Virus record (IMG/VR): IMGVR_UViG_3300042876_000947
Location: 1-46,526 of that record
DNA: 46,526 nucleotides
From: a virus
Reading direction: 5' to 3' (one strand)
Shown here in pieces: positions 37,880-46,004 of this stretch. Under the pieces are notes generated by a model. That model worked only from the letters and a program-made list of their open reading frames with translations. It was not told where the DNA came from and ran no database searches. The stretch's first letter is position 1. Every line of letters begins with the position of its first letter. A program made the position numbers and the translations under genes.

Positions 37880-37906
37880 CGCCCCGCGGCCGAAGCTCGC
37901 GGGGCG
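37880..37906. terminator. Bidirectional terminator hairpin
   Basis: CGCCCCGCG (37880-37888) pairs with CGCGGGGCG (37898-37906) over a 9-nt loop. It lies between the convergent HTH-ImmA partner gene (plus) and the DUF2335 gene (minus). No long T-tract; still the strongest hairpin between genes seen here. Confidence 0.65.
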
Positions 37907-37908
37907 CG

Positions 37909-38334
37909 CTACTTCCTGGCCAGCATCGACGCCTGAACGTGCGCCTTGCCCTCGCGCTCCTTGCGTCGGGATCGAGTGCCGTAAACGAACACCCCGACTA
38001 CCGCCGCCAGATTGGCGGTCACGATGGTCGCCCCAGCGGTGTCGTGCCCGTTCATGACGCAGTAGACGCCGCCAGCGATCATCGCGAGGCTCACGATGGT
38101 GCCGCTGCCGAGCCCCAAGTAGGACCGCGTCAACTCGCCGTGGACGGTCGTCTTCTCCAGATCCATGCGGTGGTCCGACTGCTTCTGCGCCATGTCGATG
38201 ATGCGCGCAGCTGCTCCCGGCACCACCTCGTCGAACCGCGCCAGGATCTCGGGCGGGGGCAACGGGCCAGAGAAGGAAGCCGCCTGGATCTGAGCCCGGA
38301 CGACGGTGGTCTGCCCCGCCCCCTGCTGCGCCAT
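37909..38334 (-). CDS. DUF2335 membrane protein
   Basis: A 141-aa protein (ATG 38334, GGAG 8 nt upstream; an ATG at 38370 is possible). It has the DUF2335 signature FSGPLPPPEILARFDEVVPGAAARIIDMAQKQSDHRMDLEKTTV, then two membrane spans (GLGSGTIVSLAMIAGGVYCVMNG; AGATIVTANLAAVVGVFVYG) and a basic tail. This family is frequent in mobile elements of proteobacteria, function unknown. It follows the 70-aa gene closely and probably forms a two-gene cargo unit in the lysogen. Confidence 0.78.
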   Translation of the reverse strand: MAQQGAGQTTVVRAQIQAASFSGPLPPPEILARFDEVVPGAAARIIDMAQKQSDHRMDLEKTTVHGELTRSYLGLGSGTIVSLAMIAGGVYCVMNGHDTAGATIVTANLAAVVGVFVYGTRSRRKEREGKAHVQASMLARK

Positions 38335-38347
38335 GAGCTGTCTCCGC

Positions 38348-38560
38348 TTACGGTTGCGGTGCCTGCCCATCCGCCTGGTTCATCGCGTTCGAGAGGTCTT
38401 GGCCAACGGCCCGCCAGTCGGAGGCCAAAGCGATGGCGTCAGCCAACTCCGGCGTCGCGGACCTGTTGAACTCGGTCAAGGTGCCGCCGAGATCGATCGT
38501 CCGGCCCACGCCCTCGAAGAAGGACGGAGACGCGAACAAGAGTGCGCTGAACTCGCTCAT
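38348..38560 (-). CDS. Small conserved partner of the DUF2335 gene
   Basis: A 70-aa protein: SEFSALLFASPSFFEGVGRTIDLGGTLTEFNRSATPELADAIALASDWRAVGQDLSNAMNQ. The pattern (ASPSFFEGVGR, F/D-x-G-G-T-L-x-E-F-N, D-W-R-A-V-G-x-D) is one I recognise from short proteins of mobile elements adjacent to DUF2335. AGAGGAA precedes ATG 38560. With the membrane protein it forms a unit of unknown purpose. A weak promoter lies at 38577-38604. Confidence 0.68.
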   Translation of the reverse strand: MSEFSALLFASPSFFEGVGRTIDLGGTLTEFNRSATPELADAIALASDWRAVGQDLSNAMNQADGQAPQP

Positions 38561-38576
38561 CGATTCCTCTTGCTGA

Positions 38577-38604
38577 AGGGTACACCGAACAGCGTGCGAG
38601 CCAA
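38577..38604 (-). promoter_or_regulatory. Promoter of the DUF2335 unit
   Basis: On the minus strand TTGGCT (38604-38599), 16-nt spacer, TACCCT (38582-38577), 16 nt before ATG 38560 with AGAGGAA between. Weak but correctly placed. Confidence 0.4.
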
Positions 38605-38715
38605 ATAACCAGCGAGGGGGGCCACAGCAACGGTTCGAGGGGCGCACCCTACCCCATGCTCGCCGCACAGGGCAACGCCGACGCTTGTCCGACCCCCGCG
38701 CTAGACACTGAACGC

Positions 38716-39108
38716 ATGCACCCCTCCACGAAGGGGGTCCGCGGCCGCCGCCACCAGGTGACGCCCCTTGAATCCGCGGGTTCGTGGAAGCAGCTGCAGC
38801 AGCGGTACGTCACCTCCACCCTCTCCCTCCGCGCGCTCGCGCGTGAGGCCGCCGTCTCCTACGACGCGCTGAAACGACGCGCCCGGCGCGAGAGCTGGGC
38901 CGCAGCTCGCGCTGCGGCGATCGTCAGCGGCCGCAGGGAAGCTCTCCGAGAAGCGCTGCGTCAGCCGCTCGAGACGCTACGCCTGCGGACCGAGCTGGCG
39001 ATCGTGACTGGCTCGGGGGTGGAACCCGAGCTCGTCGCCGAGACGCTCCGCCTTGTGGAGCGTGATGCTGCTCGGCTGCGCGCCGTGATCCGGCGCTCTC
39101 GACGGTAA
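38716..39108 (+). CDS. HTH protein upstream of the early promoter
   Basis: A 130-aa protein with HTH segment WKQLQQRYVTSTLSLRALAREAAVSYDALKRRARRESWAAAR (about residues 24-66) and a helical C-terminus. Helices of this type (S-L-R-A-L-A-R-E-x-x-V-S-Y-x-x-L-K-R-R) occur in phage small-terminase-like and regulatory proteins. ATG 38716 is chosen; a longer form from 38656 is possible. It lies 113 bp before the early operon, so an early regulator is plausible. No Shine-Dalgarno is visible. Confidence 0.6.
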   Translation: MHPSTKGVRGRRHQVTPLESAGSWKQLQQRYVTSTLSLRALAREAAVSYDALKRRARRESWAAARAAAIVSGRREALREALRQPLETLRLRTELAIVTGSGVEPELVAETLRLVERDAARLRAVIRRSRR

Positions 39109-39154
39109 ACCCACCCCGCAAAGTGTTGGATCTCTTGCACCCCTCCTCGGTTGC

Positions 39155-39183
39155 TTGACTTACAACCGTGGTTGCAATAGAAC
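39155..39183 (+). promoter_or_regulatory. Early rightward promoter
   Basis: TTGACT (39155-39160), 17-nt spacer, TAGAAC (39178-39183), followed by a leader to ATG 39222 with GGGAGGGG. The -35 hexamer and the 17-nt spacing are the same as in the repressor promoter. The operator O2 covers spacer and -10. Confidence 0.75.
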
Positions 39184-39188
39184 CAACC
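39170..39188. promoter_or_regulatory. Operator O2 at early promoter
   Basis: GGTTGCAATAGAACCAACC, 17 of 19 identical to O1 (34114-34132), half-sites GGTTG and CAACC with the same 9-nt spacer. An extra CAACC half-site lies just upstream (39163-39167), making CAACCGTGGTTG a perfect 12-bp palindrome. Binding here would block the early promoter. Confidence 0.82.
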
Positions 39189-39221
39189 TCGTCCGCCACT
39201 CACGGCGGCAGGGAGGGGCAG

Positions 39222-39434
39222 ATGGCGACGAACCCGAAGCAGACCGAGAGCCCGACCGCCGGCGAGATCGCCGCGCTGGAGACGCTGTTCGAGCAGATCG
39301 TTCGCGAGCGGAACGCCGCGCAGGCGGCCCTTGCCGTCCTGGTGCTCGACCACCGAATCCAGGTCTTCCTCCAGGCTAACGACCCGAAGGCGCTGGAGCA
39401 GGCGCGCGCGGCGCTTCCCACGGAGGCCGCGTAG
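39222..39434 (+). CDS. Small helical early protein
   Basis: A 70-aa protein, first of the early operon: TAGEIAALETLFEQIVRERNAAQAALAVLVLDHRIQVFLQANDPKALEQARAALP, entirely helical, probably a dimeric coiled coil. GGGAGGGG lies 5-6 nt before ATG 39222. The function is unknown. As the first early gene it may act on host or phage transcription, but no evidence is visible. Confidence 0.65.
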   Translation: MATNPKQTESPTAGEIAALETLFEQIVRERNAAQAALAVLVLDHRIQVFLQANDPKALEQARAALPTEAA

Positions 39435-39436
39435 CC

Positions 39437-39748
39437 ATGGCCTCCGTTCTCGCCAGCGTCGAAGCGTCCCGCGACATGTCGGCCGCGTACCCGGACTCCA
39501 CCGGCTACATCGAGTGCCCGGACTGCGGCCGGGAGATCCACGGCGAGTCCGACGAGGCCGTGGTCCTGCTCGGCGTCGCCCGCTGCCCCGGCTGCACCCT
39601 CTTCCTCGCGCTGCAGATCTGGCTCGACCCCGCGCTCCTGGCGCAGCACACGCCGGCTGAGCAGGCCGAGATCCTTTCCAGCATCGCGGCGGAGGCTGGT
39701 CACCAGGAGCTCGAGATCCGCGAGCGCATCCGCGCGGGGAGGGGGTAG
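39437..39748 (+). CDS. Zinc-ribbon early protein
   Basis: A 103-aa protein with two Cys pairs: Y-I-E-C-P-D-C-G and A-R-C-P-G-C (about residues 27-55), a one-zinc ribbon. The remainder is helical (AQHTPAEQAEILSSIAAEAGHQELEIRERIR). ATG 2 nt after the previous stop. Possibly a DNA or RNA polymerase-binding factor; the family is not recognised. Confidence 0.66.
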   Translation: MASVLASVEASRDMSAAYPDSTGYIECPDCGREIHGESDEAVVLLGVARCPGCTLFLALQIWLDPALLAQHTPAEQAEILSSIAAEAGHQELEIRERIRAGRG

Positions 39749-39750
39749 CC

Positions 39751-40737
39751 ATGGCCCACGACTCCGCGGCCGTCTCCGACGCCTTCATCGCCACGCCCGC
39801 CCCCTCCCCTGCCGAGGAGCTGCAGGGGCTCTTCTGGAAGCTGAAGGCGAAGCGGGTCCGCGTCTCGCCTTCGCACACGACCCGCGCGAGCGCGATCGGC
39901 GAGCCCTGCGAGCGGAAGCTCTTCTACTCCCGGACCGCCGGCGAGATGGCCACGCCGCACAAGCCCGAGCTGCAGGCGATCTTCGACCTGGGCAAGGAGC
40001 TCGAGGGGTTCGTCCTCCGCGAGCTCGAGGCGATGGGGGTCGAGGTCGTCCAGCGGGAGCGGGACTACCACGACCGCCCGCTCGAGCTGACCGCGCACTC
40101 CGACGCCCGGATCCGGCTGCCGGGCTGGCCGAAGACCCTCACGGCCGAGGTGAAGGGCCTGAACCCCTACACGGCCGAGAGCATCGAGACGATCGAGGAC
40201 ATCCGCACGAGCCGTCAGCACTGGGTCCGGAAGTACTACGACCAGCTCCAGACCTACCTGCACTTCGACGGCGGCGAGCGCGGGCTCTTCGTCCTGCTCA
40301 ACAAGGTCTCGGGGCAGATCACCTTCATCGACTGCCCGCGCGACCAGGCGCGCATCGACGATCTGCTCGCCAAGGCCGCCCGGATCCGCGACGCCGTCCG
40401 CGCCAACGAGCCCCCGGCGCGGCACGAGGACGAGGACTGCGGCCGCTGCCCCTTCCAGCACGTCTGCCTGCCCAACCGCTCCTTCGGGCCCGGCGTCCAG
40501 ATCGTCGACTCGGAGGAGATCGAGCAGCTCATCCAGTTGCGGATGGAGCTCGCCGACGCGAAGCGCGACTTCGACGCGGCCGATCGCGCCCTCAAGAAGC
40601 TCCTCCCGGAGGCGGAGGAGATCCTCGTCGGCGACTTCGCCATCACCGGGAGGTGGGTCGAGCGCGAGGGCTACACGGTCGCGCCCACCCGGTACCTCAC
40701 CCGCAAGTTCACCCGTATCCACGGAGGGCAGCACTGA
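39751..40737 (+). CDS. Cas4/RecB-like PD-(D/E)XK nuclease
   Basis: A 328-aa nuclease. First Cys in IGEPCERKLFY (about residue 54). Catalytic core: ELTAHSDARIRL (D), LTAEVKGLNPYTAESI (E-x-K) and the helix YYDQLQTYLHF (Q-x-x-x-Y). The last three Cys are in CGRCPFQHVC, so a Cas4-like iron-sulfur cluster is likely. It would act as an exonuclease for phage recombination, paired with the annealing-type protein immediately downstream (overlapping TGATG). Confidence 0.82.
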   Translation: MAHDSAAVSDAFIATPAPSPAEELQGLFWKLKAKRVRVSPSHTTRASAIGEPCERKLFYSRTAGEMATPHKPELQAIFDLGKELEGFVLRELEAMGVEVVQRERDYHDRPLELTAHSDARIRLPGWPKTLTAEVKGLNPYTAESIETIEDIRTSRQHWVRKYYDQLQTYLHFDGGERGLFVLLNKVSGQITFIDCPRDQARIDDLLAKAARIRDAVRANEPPARHEDEDCGRCPFQHVCLPNRSFGPGVQIVDSEEIEQLIQLRMELADAKRDFDAADRALKKLLPEAEEILVGDFAITGRWVEREGYTVAPTRYLTRKFTRIHGGQH

Positions 40738-41747
40738 TGGCCACCGAGAACGCGGCTCCGGCCGCCACCCAGACGATCGAGGTCGCGCGCCCCCAGGCGC
40801 TCGGCACGGAGATCGACCCGCTCGCCATCATCGAGCGGCGCAACCAGATGCTCGAGCGGCTGCTCGACTACGCCATCAAGGCGACGCACGCCGGTCAGTG
40901 GACCGACCAGCAGGGCAAGCCGTTCCCCACCGCGGCCGCGGCCGAGGTGATGGCGCGCCGCTGCGCCGTCCGGATCTCCAACGTCCGGAAGCAGAAGATG
41001 GAGAGCCAGGACGACCTCGGGCCCTTCTACATGTACCTGGTCGAGGCGACCGCCTCGCTCCCCGGCGAGTGGGACTCCCTCGAGGCGATGGGGACCTGCA
41101 GCTCGCGCGACCAGTTCATCGGCACGAACGGGACGAAGCACCAGCTGAGCGACATCGACGAGGGGAACATCCTCAAGGCGGCCTACTCGAACCTGATCGT
41201 GAACGCCGTCACGCGGCTGCTCGGTGTCCGCAACCTGACGTGGGAGGCGCTCGGCAAGCTGGGGATCTCGCAGGACGGTGCGGCGAAGGTGGAGTACCAG
41301 CACGGCTCGCAGGGCGGCGGGCAGAGCCGCTCGTCGTCCGACGTCGACCTGAAGTTCGGCAAGTGCAAGGGCCAGAAGCTCTCCGAGGTCTCCGACTCCG
41401 ACGTCAGGTTCTACGTCGGCGTGTGGGAGAAGGACCTCGCCGACCCCGAGAAGTCCAAGTTCCACGGCTCCTGCAAGCGGAACCTCGAGATCGCGCAGGC
41501 GCTCTTCGCCGCGCGCGCCAACGCGGCGTCCGGGACCACGGCCGCGCCGGCTGCAGCGGGCGGCGCCGCGCTCTGGCAGCGCATCCGCGCGCTCGACAAG
41601 GAGATCCCCGACGGCGAGCTCCGCGAGCTCGTGAAGACCACGACGAAGAAGGCGAACGCGAAGGACCTCGTCGAGGCCGACGTCGCCCTGATGGCGGAGG
41701 CGCTGAAGAAGCGCGCCGCTGACCGCAACGAAGACATCCCGTTCTAG
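40737..41747 (+). CDS. Recombination protein, candidate single-strand annealing protein
   Basis: A 336-aa protein overlapping the nuclease stop. The N-terminal 190 residues (IIERRNQMLERLLDYAIKATHAGQWTDQQGKPFPTAAAAEVMARRCAVRISNV, AYSNLIVNAVTRLLGVRNLTWEAL) fit the layout of phage annealing/recombinase-type proteins. The centre has the small motif FGKCKGQKLSEVSDSDVRFYVGVWEKDLADPEKSKF, like the C-terminal module of exodeoxyribonuclease X (DUF3820 type). Exonuclease plus annealing protein is the usual phage recombination pair. The annealing role is inferred from context. Confidence 0.58.
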   Translation: MATENAAPAATQTIEVARPQALGTEIDPLAIIERRNQMLERLLDYAIKATHAGQWTDQQGKPFPTAAAAEVMARRCAVRISNVRKQKMESQDDLGPFYMYLVEATASLPGEWDSLEAMGTCSSRDQFIGTNGTKHQLSDIDEGNILKAAYSNLIVNAVTRLLGVRNLTWEALGKLGISQDGAAKVEYQHGSQGGGQSRSSSDVDLKFGKCKGQKLSEVSDSDVRFYVGVWEKDLADPEKSKFHGSCKRNLEIAQALFAARANAASGTTAAPAAAGGAALWQRIRALDKEIPDGELRELVKTTTKKANAKDLVEADVALMAEALKKRAADRNEDIPF

Positions 41748-41761
41748 CCCTGGAGCCCACC

Positions 41762-43066
41762 ATGTCGAAGATCACTCGTCTCGAAGTCTCCAACTTCAAG
41801 CGGATCCGCACCGTCGCGATCGAGCCCGACGGCGCGATCGTCGCGGTCCGCGGCCGCAACGGAGCCGGGAAGTCCTCGTGCCTCGACGCCATCGCCGCCG
41901 CGCTCGGGGGAGAGAAGCTCGCCCCGGCCGAGCCGATCCGTCGCGGCACCGACGGCGCCGTGGTCCGCATCGAGATGGACGACGGCACGACCGTCGAGCG
42001 CCGCTGGACCGCCAGCGGCTCGACGCTGAAGCTGATGAGCAAGGAGGGGGCGAAGTTCGACAAGCCCCAGAAGCGGCTCGACGACCTGATCGGCCGGCTC
42101 TCCTTCGATCCCCTGGCCTTCTCCCGGCTCCCCGCCAAGGAGCAGGCGGAGACCCTGCGGAAGCTCGCGGGCGTCGACTTCACGCTGCTCGACGGCAAGC
42201 GCCGCGCGGCCTACGACGGGCGGACCGAGGCGAACCGCCAGCTGGCATCGGCGAAGGCGCGCCTCGCGGCGATCCCCGTGGTCGACGCCCCCGACTCGCC
42301 CGTGAGCGCGGCCGACCTCCTCGAGGAGCAGGACCGGCGCCGGGCCCAGCACGACGCGAACGAGGCGAAGCGGCGGGCGCTCTCCGCGGCCCGGGCGAAG
42401 TACTCGACCTTCGAGGGGTTCGTTGCCTGCTCCCAGGCCGACGTGGCGAAGCTGGAGAAGGCGCTCGAGGACGCCCGCGCGCTCCTCGTCTCCAACCAGC
42501 GCGCCCTCGAGGCGCTGAAGGAACCCGGCAAGGCGCTCAAGTCCGAGGTCGAGCAGCTCGTCGACCCGAACCTCGACGAGATCCCCGCGAAGCTGCGGGA
42601 GGTCGAGACCGTCAACGAACTCGTCCGCCAGAAGAAGGCGCGCGCCACCGAGGCCGAGCACGTGAAGGCGGCCGAGACCGCGGCCGCGAAGCTCGACGCC
42701 GAGATCACCGCGATCGACGCGCAGAAGGCGGCCGCGCTCGCCGAGGCGAACCTGCCCGTGAAGGGGCTCGCCTTCACCGACGAGTGCGTGACCTTCGACG
42801 GCCTCCCGCTCTCCCAGGCGAGCCAGGCTCAGCAGCTCCGCGTCTCGGTCGCGATCGGCAGCGCACTCAACCCGAAGCTCCGCGCCATGCTCGTGCGCGA
42901 CGGGTCGCTCCTCGACGAGGACTCCCTCGCGCTTCTGAAGGACGAGGCGGAGCGCGCCGATCTCCAGGTGTGGCTGGAGATGGTCGGGCGCACGGGCGAC
43001 GGCATCGTCATCGAGGACGGCCTCGTCGAGGGCGCCGAGGTGGTCAAGGAGGTGGCGAATGGCTAA
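41762..43066 (+). CDS. SbcC/Rad50-like SMC-type ATPase
   Basis: A 434-aa ATPase. Walker A RGRNGAGKSSCLDAIAAALGG (about residue 30). A coiled-coil pair lies about residues 150-330. The ABC-type signature is LPLSQASQAQQLRVSVAIGSAL (about residue 342-363). The acidic Walker B strand is AMLVRDGSLLDEDSL, i.e. R-D-G-S instead of a canonical D-E. The protein is about 40 percent the size of SbcC, as in phage versions. It would tether or process DNA ends in recombination or replication. GGAG lies 9 nt upstream of ATG 41762. Confidence 0.82.
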   Translation: MSKITRLEVSNFKRIRTVAIEPDGAIVAVRGRNGAGKSSCLDAIAAALGGEKLAPAEPIRRGTDGAVVRIEMDDGTTVERRWTASGSTLKLMSKEGAKFDKPQKRLDDLIGRLSFDPLAFSRLPAKEQAETLRKLAGVDFTLLDGKRRAAYDGRTEANRQLASAKARLAAIPVVDAPDSPVSAADLLEEQDRRRAQHDANEAKRRALSAARAKYSTFEGFVACSQADVAKLEKALEDARALLVSNQRALEALKEPGKALKSEVEQLVDPNLDEIPAKLREVETVNELVRQKKARATEAEHVKAAETAAAKLDAEITAIDAQKAAALAEANLPVKGLAFTDECVTFDGLPLSQASQAQQLRVSVAIGSALNPKLRAMLVRDGSLLDEDSLALLKDEAERADLQVWLEMVGRTGDGIVIEDGLVEGAEVVKEVANG

Positions 43067-44957
43067 GCCCGCCACCGTCGAGGTCCTCGCCTCCGAGGCC
43101 GACTTCCGCGTCATCCCGATCGCGAAGCTCGTCGAGTCCCCCTCGAACCGCCGCCGCAAGAGCTGGGGCAACCTTGACGAGCTGGCCGAGAGCATCAAGG
43201 CGAAGGGGGTCCTCGTCCCGATCTGCGTCCGGCCGGCGCCGACTGGCCTCGTCGAGGGCGCCTTCGAGATCGTCTACGGGCACCGCCGGTTCCGCGCGGC
43301 CACGAAGGCGGGCCTGCCCGCCATGCCCGCGATCGTCCGCGAGCTGACGGACGTCGAGGTCATCGAGGCCCAGGTGATCGAGAACCTCCAGCGGACCGAC
43401 GTCCACCCGCTCGAGGAGGCCGAGGGGTACGAGCAGCTGCTCGCCGCGAAGGACCGGATCCGCACGGTCGACGACATCGCGGCGAAGGTGGGGAAGAGCA
43501 AGGCCTACGTCTACGCCCGGCTGAAGCTGCTCGACCTCACCGCGGAGAGCCGGGAGGCGTACTACGGCGGGAAGCTCAGCGCGTCGACGGCGCTCTGCCT
43601 GGCCCGGGTCACGCCGGAGCTCCAGAAGCAGGCGCTCGAGGCGCTCGTCCCGACGTGGCGCCGCATCGAGGAGGACGGACCGCTCCCCGCGCGGGAGGCG
43701 AGCAACATCCTGCAGCGGGGCTTCATGCGCGCCCTGAAGGACGCGCCGTTCCCCATCACGGACCCGGACCTGGTCCCGGCCGCCGGCACGTGCTCCGCCT
43801 GCCCGAAGCGCAGTGGCGCGCAGCCGCAGCTCTTCGAGGACGTCGGCAACGCAGACGTGTGCACGGACCCCGGGTGCTTCGACTCCAAGCGGGACGCCGA
43901 GTGGAAGAAGCGGGCCGCCGCGGCGGAGGCAGCCGGCAAGAAGGTGCTCGCCGCGAAGGAGGCTAGGGACCTCTTCGACGGCTACTCGCTCCTCCCCAGG
44001 GGCAACAGCGGCTATGTCTCGCTCGACGGCGACTGCCCCGAGGACCCCAAGCGTCGCTCCTACGCGAAGCTGCTCGGCAAGCGGGCGGCCGGGGTCATCG
44101 TCCTCGCGCAGGATCCGAAGGGGGCGACGCGCGAGCTGGTCCCGAAGAAGGAGATCGGGAAGCTGCTGAAGGCGGCTGGGCACGACTTCAAGGCGGCGCG
44201 CGCGGCGACGTCGTCCGTGAACAAGGCGGACCACGCGAAGCGGAAGGCCGAGCGCGAGGTGGAGCAGGAGGTCTCCCGGCGCCGCCACGCGAAGGTCCTC
44301 GCCGCGATCGGCGCGAAGGAGCCGGGGGACGAGTTCTGGCGGCTCGCGGCGGTGGCCATGGAGGACACGGCTCAGGAGATCGTCCGAGATGAGCGCGGCC
44401 TCGACGACGACCATGAGGACGTCAGCGTAACGGCCCACGTGGCAACGATGAAGGGGAAGGAGCTCCGTCTCTTCGTCCTCGGACTCGTCGTCGACCCCCT
44501 GCTCACCCCCTACCCCTACGGCGAGGTCGTGAAGGCGCAGAAGGCGCTCTACGCGTGGGCCGGCGTCGACGAGAAGGCGATCCGGGCGGAGGCGAAGGAG
44601 GCGCTGAAGGCGAAGGCCTCGGCGCCCCCAAAGAAGAATCCGGCCGAGCAGCTGGAGGACCTGTTCTTCGAGCGCGACCGGAACGACGTGCGCCTCCAGG
44701 TTGCGCGCGTCACCGCGGGCGCCTACCGCCTGCGCTTCGATGCGCCGGGCGCGCTCTGGGCCGCGACGTGGCTGCCTCTTTCCGGCAAGGGCCAGGTCCT
44801 GCTCGCCGGCGGAACCGAGAAGGAGTGCAAGGAGGCCTGCCGCAAGCACCTCACCGAGAGCACCGCGGACGCGATGCTCAAGAACGCCGGCGCCGGCGAG
44901 CTGACGAAGAAGGACACGAAGGGCGCCGCGGTGAAGCGGAATGGGTCGCGGCGATGA
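43059..44957 (+). CDS. ParB-like protein, large phage form
   Basis: A 632-aa protein. The N-terminal ParB domain has SPSNRRRKSWGNLDELAESIKAKGVLVPICVRP, then YGHRRFRAATKAGL (G-H-R-R motif) and EAQVIENLQRTDVHPLEEAEGYEQLL. An HTH follows (VDDIAAKVGKSKAYVYARLKLLDL). The centre has Cys groups (G-T-C-S-A-C-P...C-T-D-P-G-C-F). The rest is helical and charged. Phages of high-GC proteobacteria often carry such large ParB-like proteins in replication operons; function uncertain. ATG 43059 lies inside the previous gene end, with AAGGAGGTGGCGA before it. Confidence 0.8.
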   Translation: MAKPATVEVLASEADFRVIPIAKLVESPSNRRRKSWGNLDELAESIKAKGVLVPICVRPAPTGLVEGAFEIVYGHRRFRAATKAGLPAMPAIVRELTDVEVIEAQVIENLQRTDVHPLEEAEGYEQLLAAKDRIRTVDDIAAKVGKSKAYVYARLKLLDLTAESREAYYGGKLSASTALCLARVTPELQKQALEALVPTWRRIEEDGPLPAREASNILQRGFMRALKDAPFPITDPDLVPAAGTCSACPKRSGAQPQLFEDVGNADVCTDPGCFDSKRDAEWKKRAAAAEAAGKKVLAAKEARDLFDGYSLLPRGNSGYVSLDGDCPEDPKRRSYAKLLGKRAAGVIVLAQDPKGATRELVPKKEIGKLLKAAGHDFKAARAATSSVNKADHAKRKAEREVEQEVSRRRHAKVLAAIGAKEPGDEFWRLAAVAMEDTAQEIVRDERGLDDDHEDVSVTAHVATMKGKELRLFVLGLVVDPLLTPYPYGEVVKAQKALYAWAGVDEKAIRAEAKEALKAKASAPPKKNPAEQLEDLFFERDRNDVRLQVARVTAGAYRLRFDAPGALWAATWLPLSGKGQVLLAGGTEKECKEACRKHLTESTADAMLKNAGAGELTKKDTKGAAVKRNGSRR

Positions 44958-45262
44958 TCCGCATCCACGGTTCGAGCGACGACCTAGTTGAGATCGACGG
45001 GAGCGTCCGCGACGAGATCAACGTCATCGACCGGCCCGCCGTCATCACCATCACGGACGCGATTGGCCAGGGCTGCCGCGTGATCGCCGAGTACGCGCCC
45101 AGCCACGCGCCGGTGTGGCGACTCGCGGTCGAGCAGCTCGACGAGGACGGCGTGTTGCCGTGGCCGGTCCGCATCGTCCCGCTCCACGCCTACTCGCTCC
45201 AGGTCGAGATCGACTGCCCCGACACCGTGACCGTCGAGTGGACCCCGAAGGCGGAGGCCTGA
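44954..45262 (+). CDS. Hypothetical beta-rich protein
   Basis: A 102-aa protein overlapping the ParB-like stop (ATGA). Beta-rich: RIHGSSDDLVEIDGSVRDEINVIDRPAVITITDAIGQGCRVIAEYAPSHAPVWRLAVEQL. The N-terminus MIRIHGSSDDLVEIDG is a pattern seen in small phage proteins of replication regions. The function is unknown. Confidence 0.62.
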   Translation: MIRIHGSSDDLVEIDGSVRDEINVIDRPAVITITDAIGQGCRVIAEYAPSHAPVWRLAVEQLDEDGVLPWPVRIVPLHAYSLQVEIDCPDTVTVEWTPKAEA

Positions 45263-45265
45263 CCC

Positions 45266-45778
45266 ATGAAGCTCGACCCGCGATACCACCCCGAGGAGTG
45301 TGTCTCGGGCGAGGACGACCGCTACAACCTCTCGACGCCGTTCGTCGATGTCGAGGCGCAGAAGATCATCGCGACGGACGGGCACCTATTGATAGCGCTC
45401 CCGATTGAGGTCGAGAGCGGCGAACCGTCGCGGCACGTTGGCAGGCTCGAACTGGACCGCGCTCGGGGCGTGCCTCCGCCACCACCGCCGGAGCCTGACG
45501 CGCCGGAGCCCGGCACGCCGTTCCCAAGCTGGCGCGAGGTGCTGCCCGCGTTCAAACACGGCGATGAGGGAACGATCGCCGTGGCGCTCGACGCGGAGAA
45601 GCTCCTGAGGCTGGCGCGTGCGCTAGGGGCCGATCGGACGCAGGTCGTCCTCACCTTCAAGCCCGGCCCGAACCGGCACGCCACGCTCAACGCGATCCGC
45701 GTCTCCAAGCTCTTCGCCGACTTCGGGGAGTTGGCGTGCCTCATGCCCTGCCGGATCAGCGAGGACGACCGTGGCTGA
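45266..45778 (+). CDS. Clamp-like protein, possible half-size beta-sliding-clamp relative
   Basis: A 170-aa protein. Residues about 19-48 (YNLSTPFVDVEAQKIIATDGHLLIALPIEV) resemble the A-T-D-G-H-x-L strand of DNA polymerase III beta subunits. Later, SWREVLPAF...GTIAVALDAEKLLRLARALG resembles the matching helix. It is about half the length of DnaN, so a shortened or divergent processivity factor or clamp-binding mimic is possible. It sits in a replication-type operon. The similarity is weak, and a hypothetical label is also defensible. Confidence 0.5.
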   Translation: MKLDPRYHPEECVSGEDDRYNLSTPFVDVEAQKIIATDGHLLIALPIEVESGEPSRHVGRLELDRARGVPPPPPPEPDAPEPGTPFPSWREVLPAFKHGDEGTIAVALDAEKLLRLARALGADRTQVVLTFKPGPNRHATLNAIRVSKLFADFGELACLMPCRISEDDRG

Positions 45779-46004
45779 CGCCTACGTCTCCATCCAGGTC
45801 GAGGAGATCGACCCGCCGACCTGCTCCTACTGCGCGCTCGAGAAGAGCCGCGTGGTCCGTGCCACCCACGCCGTGAAGATCACTGGCTGGCACGGGCCCT
45901 TCGGCGCCGGCGGCGAGGTCCTCGCGTGCGAGCGCCACGCCGAGCAGGCGGCCGACGCCCTTCGCAAGAGCATCGGGAAGGACGTCGGCTATGTCGGCGG
46001 CTGA
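45771..46004 (+). CDS. Small Cys/His protein
   Basis: A 77-aa protein starting GTG 45771 (V-A-D-A-Y-V), overlapping the previous stop. C-S-Y-C at residues 18-21, and C-E-R-H near residue 53 suggest one zinc site; the middle is a basic beta region (RVVRATHAVKITGWHGPFG). Coupled to the next gene by a 14-nt overlap. The function is unknown. Confidence 0.6.
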   Translation: MADAYVSIQVEEIDPPTCSYCALEKSRVVRATHAVKITGWHGPFGAGGEVLACERHAEQAADALRKSIGKDVGYVGG

